From assembly GCA_013176395.1 (NCBI GenBank), contig JABMLP010000022.1, positions 1 to 64,000 of the forward strand: DNA of 64,000 nt, read 5' to 3'. The notes under the pieces were generated by a model, which did not search any database, was not told where the DNA came from, and saw only the letters and a program-made list of their open reading frames with translations. Position numbers and translations under genes: made by a program. The stretch is from Venturia oleaginea. Taxonomy: Eukaryota > Ascomycota > Dothideomycetes > Venturiales > Venturiaceae. Positions 56,687 to 64,000 of this stretch are shown here, piece by piece. Numbering within the stretch: the first letter of the stretch is position 1; each line of letters starts with the position of its first letter.

Positions 56687-58318
56687 ATGACAATACCGTG
56701 GCCTCAAGAGGTGGTCTGGCCGACCGGACTTCATGAGCGCGCTACACAAATCACAAGGCACCTTCGAAACGCATTACTCTACCTCGAAAGCGGACAGGCT
56801 CTACCTGTACCCCCAGACCAAGTAAAGGCAATTATCACGACGATGCTGCCCTTGATTGCAAAGGCCCAAAGGACCCCCGATATGACAACCGTCCACGATC
56901 AACTACGCATTATACACACTGAGATGACTCAAGACACAAAGGAAACGGCGAAGGAGATAGCTGGGATAAAGGGAGAACTTAAAGCTCTGAGAACAGACAC
57001 ACAGAAGAACATCACTATTGGTGAGGAAGCGAAAACGGCAGCGAAAGAGGCAACAGAGGTGAGCAAGACCGTTGCAGGAATAGCGAGTGATATCAAGAAC
57101 AAAGGGACACAATTCCAAACAGGCATGCCAATGAGCTATGCTGCTGCCGCTACCCGAGGAGGGCTAGCTACAAGCACACATAGCATACAAACCCAAAGTG
57201 TCAAGACTCCCGCGACGGTCCGACGTGAGATTATCGTAAACATCAGAAACGCACAAACGATTCAGAGCCTGCGCGCAATGAATCCACGCAATTTAAAAGC
57301 CCACGTTGATCGAGCCATTTCCCAAAGTCAAAACGAACATATAGCCAATCTAAAGATCATGTCTGCTAACCAGCTCAAAAGCGGAGATCTGAGCATCAGA
57401 ACGGCGACAAATAGTGAAATGCAGCTTCTCAGACAATTCACGGAGGACTGGACCCCACGTATTGGGAACGGGACGTCAGTACGAAATCCAACGTATGGCG
57501 TTCTTGTACATGGCATACGTACTAGTACGATGAATACAGACAAATTCGAGGAAACTAGAGACGCCATTCTGCAAGACAATAAGCCGTTTATTCCAACCGC
57601 GGACATCAAATACATTGGATGGTTGACCCGGAAGGCGCCAACAAAAGCGATGTCGTCGGTCATCATTGAGTTCACCAAGCCTGAGGACGCAAACAAGATC
57701 ATCGATGAAGGTCTGGTGTGGCAAGGGGAGATGTGTCAAAGCGAACGATATGAGAGACAATGCCGACTGAAGCAGTGCTTTCAGTGCTACAAATACGGCC
57801 ACATAGGAACTCAATGCAAAGCAGCGAAAACATGTGGCTACTGTGCGCAAGAACATAGTTCTAGGGACTGCCCTTCGAAGACTGGACAGACCACACCTAG
57901 GAAATGCGCCAACTGCCAGGGAGCCCATGAAGCATGGAGTCAACAATGCCCAACTATGAAGGAGGAACTCACTCGGACAAAGGCAGCGTACGCGAACAGA
58001 CCTCGGTATCACCCTACGATGTTCACCTGTGATGAAATACCTATTCAAAATTCCGCCCGAGAACCTCCTGGAAGAACGAGGTCAACCACAGACCTGACCT
58101 CACGCCAAGGGCCAAGGACCAGAGGGATGCAACTATTACCTGGAAATGGACAAAAGAGACCTGCTCCAGGAGACAAGGAGAACGAAGGATCACACCAGAG
58201 TCAAAGGCCACAAAGAGCAACGAAGATGTCGAGGAGGGCGCTTGAGGCGCTAGAGGGCAATACTCTAACATGTAGAAACACACAATACATGGAAATCGAT
58301 GAGGACTCGGATTTATGA
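56687..58318 (+). CDS. LINE ORF1, Gag-like RNA-binding protein
   Basis: The intact 543-residue ORF has an N-terminal coiled-coil stretch (about residues 65-135) and a middle RNA-binding-like domain. Three zinc knuckles follow: CFQCYKYGHIGTQC, CGYCAQEHSSRDC and CANCQGAHEAWSQQC, roughly residues 364-425. The C-terminus is basic and polar. It is expected to coat the LINE RNA in the RNP. The last codons overlap the ORF2 start. Confidence 0.88.
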   Translation: MTIPWPQEVVWPTGLHERATQITRHLRNALLYLESGQALPVPPDQVKAIITTMLPLIAKAQRTPDMTTVHDQLRIIHTEMTQDTKETAKEIAGIKGELKALRTDTQKNITIGEEAKTAAKEATEVSKTVAGIASDIKNKGTQFQTGMPMSYAAAATRGGLATSTHSIQTQSVKTPATVRREIIVNIRNAQTIQSLRAMNPRNLKAHVDRAISQSQNEHIANLKIMSANQLKSGDLSIRTATNSEMQLLRQFTEDWTPRIGNGTSVRNPTYGVLVHGIRTSTMNTDKFEETRDAILQDNKPFIPTADIKYIGWLTRKAPTKAMSSVIIEFTKPEDANKIIDEGLVWQGEMCQSERYERQCRLKQCFQCYKYGHIGTQCKAAKTCGYCAQEHSSRDCPSKTGQTTPRKCANCQGAHEAWSQQCPTMKEELTRTKAAYANRPRYHPTMFTCDEIPIQNSAREPPGRTRSTTDLTSRQGPRTRGMQLLPGNGQKRPAPGDKENEGSHQSQRPQRATKMSRRALEALEGNTLTCRNTQYMEIDEDSDL

Positions 58319-61300
58319 AAGAGAAGGACCAACTTAATATACTACAGTACAACGTACGCAAATCAAGGGATACGGTTATGGCAACTCTACTCCGTGATCC
58401 AAGAGTAGCAGAATACGATATCATTGCTATCCAAGAACCGTGGCGCAACCCCTTCATGTCGACAACACACCACCCAGCGAAGAATATATTCCACTTATAC
58501 TATCCGACAACGAACAAGGAGGATGGCCCAGCAAGGGTGTGTTTCTTTGTCAACAAAAGGCTAGACCACGGCAGCCTGCAATTCGAACAGCACACAAGAG
58601 ACGTCTGCTCATTGAGAATCAGTATCAACAATGGCGATCAAACAGAAAACGAGCTGGTAATACACAACGTCTACAATACGGTCCAAAACATGCCAAACCG
58701 CATCAGCTCACTGCCGACCCTAAGAGCTCGATTGGAGGAACACGCGCTGAAAGAACAGATGGTATTAGGCGACTTGAACTTACACCATAGAATGTGGGGC
58801 GGAGCGCAGGTCGCACACGAAGACCGAGAAGCGGAAGAACTTATCGAAATTATGGAGAGATTTGATATGTCAAGCATGCTGCAGCCCGGAACGGTAACGT
58901 ACGAAGAAGGCAGCAGCAGGACGACGATTGATATGTGCTGGATGACATTAGGCTTGATTGACAGGACCATCAGTAGCAGAGTAGACAGAGAGCTAGACCA
59001 CGACTCAGACCACCTCCCCATCAGCATCATACTGGATCTCCGGACGCGCTCCACGGAAATCAGGCCAGGATGCAACTGGAAACTCCTAGACTGCAAGGAG
59101 TTCTGCGGGACGCTCAGAGACACCCTACCGGCACGAAGGAGACCAAGGACGAAAGCAGCGCTAGACATGTACACGATGGAGTTAGTCAAAGCGATCAAAG
59201 ATGCAGCAGCGAAGACAATTCCCCTCACAAGACCATGCACCAAGGCGAAAGAGAGATGGGACGGAACATGCTCGAGAGCATTGGCAGATACAAAACGTCT
59301 AAGGCGCATACACGAGAGAAGACACACGGAGGAGACATGGGAAAACTATCGCGAGGCGAGGAACCACAAGACACGGACGATCAAGAAGGCGCTTCGGCAA
59401 GCACACAGAGACCGCGTAGAAATGGCAGCAAGCTCCACTGAATCCCTCTGGAAAATAGCTAAGTGGGCGCGCAATAGAGAAAGCCAGCCCCCAAGTGTGA
59501 CGCCAATTATCAAGTGTCCGACGACCGGCAACCAGGCTACTACACCCTCGGCAAAAACGATTCTCCTTCGGGACGCCTTCTTCCCAGCACCGCCAGAAGC
59601 AGACCTCGACGATCTATAGGATGCAAGATATGATGATTGTATACCAATGCCAAACGTTACTGAGAAGGAGGTACTGGACGCAATACAAGCAGCGTCACCC
59701 TTCAAGGCCCCGGGACCGGATGGGATCCCAAACAAGGCCTTGCAGACGGCATCTTATATGTTGGTGGGACACCTGGCGACAATCATGAACCAGAGCCTAC
59801 AACTGGGCCACTACCCGACACATTTCCAAAGCTCGACCACGGTAGTGCTACGCAAACCAGGGAAGGACGACTACTCGACTCCAAAGGCATACCGACCTAT
59901 TGCGCTCCTGAATACGATTGGCAAGGCCATGGACGCAGTAATCGCTAAGAGACTTAGCTACCTGGTGGAAACACACCAAGTCATCCCAAGGATGCACATG
60001 GGAGGCAGGAAGTTAAGGTCAACGGAACACGCACTACACGCTGTGATCGAGAGAATCTACAACGCTTGGAACAACGGAAAAGGACAAGTCGCTAGCCTGC
60101 TGCTCCTTGACGTGTCAGGCGCCTTCGACAACGTATCCCACAAGAGACTCCTACACAATCTTCGGAAAAGAAAAGTTGATGAGAGAACAGTACGATGGAT
60201 TGCTAGCTTCCTGAGCGATAGACGCACGCGAATTGTCATCGATGGCTACGAATCTGACGAGTACACGGTTGAGACTGGGGTACCACAGGGATCGCCCCTA
60301 TCCCCCATCTTATACATATTCTACAACTCTGACCTTATTGAGCAATGCGACTCAGGCGACGATACTGCAGCTACAGGCTATATCGATGACGCAGCCATAC
60401 TTACATGGGGCAACACAACAGAAGAAACGTGCAAGAAACTCGAAAACGCGCTGGAAAAGGCAAACTGTTGGGCAAAGACACATGCATCAAAATTCGCCTC
60501 AGAAAAGTTCCAACTGACACACTTCACAAGAAGACGCACCCGTATAAACACATAACAGCCCGTTCAAACGGCATGGGGATGCATTGCGCCTAAGACAACG
60601 TGCAAATATCTAGGCGTGACGCTAGACAGCAAACTCCAATGGAAGGAACACATCGAAGAAATCAAGCGGAAAACTACAAAAACAGTGAACGCACTGTGCT
60701 CTCTGGGCAGCTCAACATGGGGCGTCAGTCTGCTAGATATGCGAAAAATCTACCGCGGAGTAGTAGTCCCTCAGATGATGTACGCGTGTTCAATCTGGTC
60801 GAATTCAGGAATGAGGGGAAAACCATACACGAGAAAAACGCTCGACACACTTCAGTCAATCCAAGCACGTGCAGCACGAATTATCTGTGGAGCGTTCAAA
60901 GCGACATCCAGAGTCGCCCTCGACATAGAGACCTACCTGCTCCCAGTCGAACAACAAATCTGGAAACACAACACCGAAACCCTCAGCCGTACACTCACGT
61001 GCCAAGACCTCCCTAAACTGCTAGATACTCAATTCGGAGAACCAAGGTCAAGACAACGAGCAAGCTACGATAGCCCATTATACAACATATATCGAGACGC
61101 CGAAGAGAAAGGAGCAGCAAATCTCGACAAGCGAGAGACAATCCCGCCGTTCGTAGCAGCACCATGGTGGCAAGGCCCAAAGACACATATCGCACCAAGC
61201 GATGAAGCGGCACACTCTGAGCACGACTCCGTCACTAGAGTCGAGGGTAATATTTGCATCTATACAGATGGGAGTAGCATAGACGGACATACAGGCGCTG

Positions 61301-62196
61301 CAGCAGTCTGGCCGCTGAAAAGACAGACGAGAAGCACGTATATGGGCCCTGAGACGACCTCCACGGTGTACGCAGCTGAACTTCAAGGAATAAATCTAGC
61401 GCTGCATATGGTTCAAACAGACATCGAGGCAGGAAACGAACGGAGAGACATCAATATCTTCACCGACAACCAGGCAGCGATACGCTCGCTGACAAGGCCG
61501 GAAGGCCGATCAGGAGCATACATTGTCAAGCGGATTGTACAACGGATCACACAACTTCACGAGTACGGAGCTATCGTGAACATCCGATGGATCCCTGCCC
61601 ACGAGGGAATTGACGGGAACGAGGCCGCTGACCAAGCCGCCAGGGAGGCCACTGGATGGAGAGAAGACGGAGAGAAAGGACCAAGAGCTGATATGCCACC
61701 GGAACTGTACCCGCTAAGAACGACAATCAAGACGTGGTGCTGGTAGGTAGTGAATAAACAATGGTTGACTAGCTGGAAATCCGAGACAAAGGGGAAAGCC
61801 ACGAGGAGATACACACCTAAGCCTACTAAAAGGGTGCTCCAACTCCATCAAGACCGGAGCAAGCGAGAAAGTGCGATCCTCGTACAGATGAGAACTGAAA
61901 AGATAGGGCTCAAGGCCTTCCTCTTCAGCCGACGTGTCCAAGGTATCCCAGACTCTAGGTGTGACTGCCGTGAAGGGATGCAGACCGTAGCCCATATCCT
62001 CCTGGAATGCCGCAAGTTCCGGGACATCCGGAGAGACGAGTTGGGCCGCTTCCCAGGACGAAACAACCTCCGGAATATCTTGACTACGCATAAGTTAGCC
62101 ACAAAAGCTATCAGATTCATGGAACAGACGCGGGTCCTTGGGCATAGTGGGATCGAAAACGCGCAGACGACGCTGAGCATTGAGGGGAGACTGTAG
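58315..62196 (+). pseudogene. LINE ORF2: APE endonuclease, reverse transcriptase, RNase H; three stops
   Basis: A single frame of 1294 codons holds an exonuclease-endonuclease-phosphatase domain (ILQYNVRKSRD, IIAIQEPW, LGDLNLHHRMWGG, DHDSDHLPI). Reverse transcriptase follows (KAPGPDGIPNKAL, YRPIALLNTIGK, LLDVSGAFDNV, TGVPQGSPLSP, GYIDDAAIL). RNase H is next (IYTDGSSIDG, AAELQGI, FTDNQAAIRSL, IPAHEGIDGNEAAD). A C-terminal CX3CX7HX4C-type knuckle is CDCREGMQTVAHILLEC. TAG (59617-59619), TAA (60553-60555) and TAG (61744-61746) interrupt it; no frameshift is needed. Confidence 0.88.
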
Positions 62197-62460
62197 GTAG
62201 ACGGAAAGCGAAATATGAGGCATTGCCTCCCGGAATCTAGATAGCACAGATGTACTGGTAGAACAACCGACATTTACAAGAGCCATTGGGCATTTGGAAA
62301 TAGTGGTTGAGGGAAAAGAGGGGGGATCGAGGGGATAGCTGGTCTTGTTTTGGTAAGCAGGGCGAAGTGGGACGTGGTAGATCATATCACGTGTCGGCTG
62401 TCTGATGAAGTCCCCCTAACCGGGCATAGCTGCGTGATTAAGCGGCTGCAACCGAGTAGG

Positions 62461-62487
62461 ATAAAATCAATCAATCAATCAATCAAT
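62461..62487 (+). repeat. (AATC)n tail of the LINE
   Basis: ATAAAATCAATCAATCAATC continues to about 62487. The same type of tail ends the LINE derivative at 33350-33377. Confidence 0.9.
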
Positions 62488-62724
62488 GAAACGCATGACT
62501 AGTAAATTCCCATCTGTTGTCTGATCCCGTTTCGCTCGATGCCCTACAGCTCAATGCTATACGAGTCGGGTAATGATGTTGAGCTTAAAGTGTTGGTGTT
62601 ATAGAAGCACTTTGTGGCCGTGTTCGCGAAGTTGCTATGGAATCTGATACACCTCGTGATAGCGTGTCGCGTAGTTTCTTTGCGCGCTCGAGCTTCTCTC
62701 GTCACCATTCATCCTTAAGTTGCA

Positions 62725-64000
62725 ATGCCTGGCGATGAGAAGGCGCCCGTGAAAGTATCCTTGCCGCTGGTGGGAAGGCCACATCTAAAGTCCCATCAGA
62801 CATGCTGACTCCAATTACAGGCCTTCCAGCAACAGATATTCCACGAACTTCGCAAGGAAGACCAACTCCTCATCCTCGCGCGCGGTCTCGGTCTGCTCCG
62901 CATCATAACGAACCTCCTTCACGCTTACGATGTCGTCGGACACAACATCGTCATAGTAGTAGGCGCTGATGAGCGCGAGGAGAAATGGATTGGAGAGGCG
63001 CTGGCTGAGAAAGCCGAGCTGAGCCGGCCATCAAAATGTCGAGGCCTCACCACTATCAACAGTGATGCGTTGACTCCCCAGACAAGAGAGAAGTCCTACA
63101 ATAGGACTGGAATTTTCAGCGTCACTTCACGAATTCTGATCGTCGATTTCCTATCTGGCCTGCTTGACGCGTCCAAAGTCACTGGTATAATACTCCTACA
63201 TGCAGAAAAGATCTCAGACACATCACAGGAAGCCTTCATACTTCGCAAGTACAGACAGGACAACAAGGCTGGATTTCTCAAGGCATTTACTGATGTTCCC
63301 GAAGCCTTTGTCTCCGGCTTCTCTCCACTTGCCACCAAGCTGAGACATCTTTTCTTACGCAAGGTTGCTCTCTATCCTCGATTCCAGGCTGATGTTGCCA
63401 AATCATTGGAAGGCAAAAAGAAAGCTGAGGTCATTGAGCTGGAAGTTGCCATGACGGAGAGCATGCGTATTATCCAGAATGCCGTGATGGAATGCATTGA
63501 AGCTAGTATTGGGGAGCTCAAAAAGCTGAACTCAGGTGTCGAGATGGAAGACTGGAACATAGACAGTGCTCTACATCGTGATTTCTTTCGAATGATTATG
63601 CGGCAATTAGATCCTGTATGGCATCGAACAAGCCCTCGGAGTAAGCAGATCGTAAACGCTCTGCGAAAGCTGAACGACCTTCTTCGGTCAGTGTCTTAAG
63701 AAGGGGCTTAGGTCAAATGCTGATTCTAGACTCAGGTTTGTCTTAATATATGACGCTGTCGGCTTTCAAAGATACCTCGACATGCTGCTTGCCGATGAGC
63801 AAGCTCCCGAGGGCAAGAGAAAAGAAAACCCGTCTCCATGGCTTCTCCTTGACGCCGCAGATACTCTCTTCGACACTGCGAAACGACGCGTATATACTGG
63901 AAAGCTGACAGATGTTCGCCCAGCCGAGAGGATTTCATCGCCAATACCGGATACCTTGCACCCCGTCCTTGAAGAGCTGCCCAAGTGGGAGATGCTTGCG
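62725..64000 (+). CDS. RAD1: XPF/Rad1 structure-specific endonuclease, 5' part
   Basis: The start is ATG 62725. Exon 1 is 62725-62769 if the donor is GTGGGA; this keeps the family wording SLPL before FQQQIFHELRKEDQLL. An alternative GTATCC donor at 62755 shortens it. Exon 2 is 62821-63686 and exon 3 runs from 63730 off the window. Visible motifs are ARGLGLLRIITNLLH, VGADEREEKWIGEAL, ILIVDFLSGLLD, VTGIILLHAEK and SQEAFILRKYRQ. These are followed by SLEGKKKAEVIELEV, QLDPVWHR and the start of the central region (SPWLLLDAADTLF). The nuclease ERKxxxD motif lies beyond the window. Rad1/XPF with Rad10/ERCC1 cuts 5' of lesions in nucleotide excision repair. The LINE ends about 240 bp upstream of the start. 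Confidence 0.93.

Larger units (their letters stand above)
56563..62487 (+). mobile_element. Non-LTR retrotransposon (LINE), nearly full length
   Basis: A short 5' UTR (CACAACAGCGAGAACTG) precedes ORF1 (56687-58318). ORF2 (58315-62196) carries endonuclease, reverse transcriptase and RNase H. A 290-bp 3' UTR ends in an (AATC)n tail instead of poly(A). ORF1 and ORF2 overlap by ATGA, a stop-start arrangement used for coupled translation in fungal LINEs. No target duplication is evident. ORF2 has three nonsense codons. Confidence 0.88.

Overview
The window comes from a filamentous ascomycete (Pezizomycotina). Its genes have short GT..AG introns of about 45-90 bp. The products include a Zn2Cys6 regulator of PrtT type, a fungal alkaline phosphatase and XPF/Rad1, and the mobile elements (Fot1/pogo, Tc1/mariner, MULE, fungal gypsy, copia and LINE) are typical of that group. 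No species can be named from the sequence. A Helotiales-like plant-associated fungus is a guess.

Layout. 1-5.6 kb is repeat-rich: a left-truncated MITE, relics, and a mariner element with a pogo-like element nested inside it. 5.7-21.4 kb is a conventional gene block: a possible small secreted protein, GNA1 (-), a two-segment membrane protein (-), an unassigned minus-strand locus, an LPLAT acyltransferase (+), an aldo-keto reductase (+, apparent frameshift), a PrtT-like regulator (+, apparent frameshift), vacuolar-type alkaline phosphatase (-) and a SET protein (-). One 316-bp MITE sits between the last two. 22.4-25.2 kb is a MULE with a nonsense-broken transposase. 25.8-30 kb holds a divergent pair: a UstYa-like protein with two HxxHC motifs (-) and a secreted subtilisin-like protease (+).

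30-46 kb is a repeat island. It holds a mariner MITE, a non-autonomous LINE derivative, solo LTRs, a gypsy element with an internal minisatellite, a decayed copia gag and an intact Tc1 element. Inside it lies an intact small gene (40479-41109) encoding a secreted precursor with four near-identical 29-residue units separated by Kex2 (KR) sites. 48.6-50.8 kb is a DUF3405 membrane protein gene. 53.1 kb is a small secreted cysteine-rich peptide with a Kex2 propeptide. 53.7-62.5 kb is a second repeat block: a MITE carrying two nested insertions, then a nearly intact LINE. The first exons of RAD1/XPF run off the right edge.

The main biological interest is the repeat-peptide precursor. It has the architecture of Kex2-processed repeat proteins and dikaritin RiPP precursors, and a UstYa-like gene lies about 14 kb away across repeat-laden DNA. 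Whether the two belong to one pathway is an inference. The second theme is transposon stratigraphy: several insertions can be ordered from target-site duplications, and one paralogous empty site is present in the same window.
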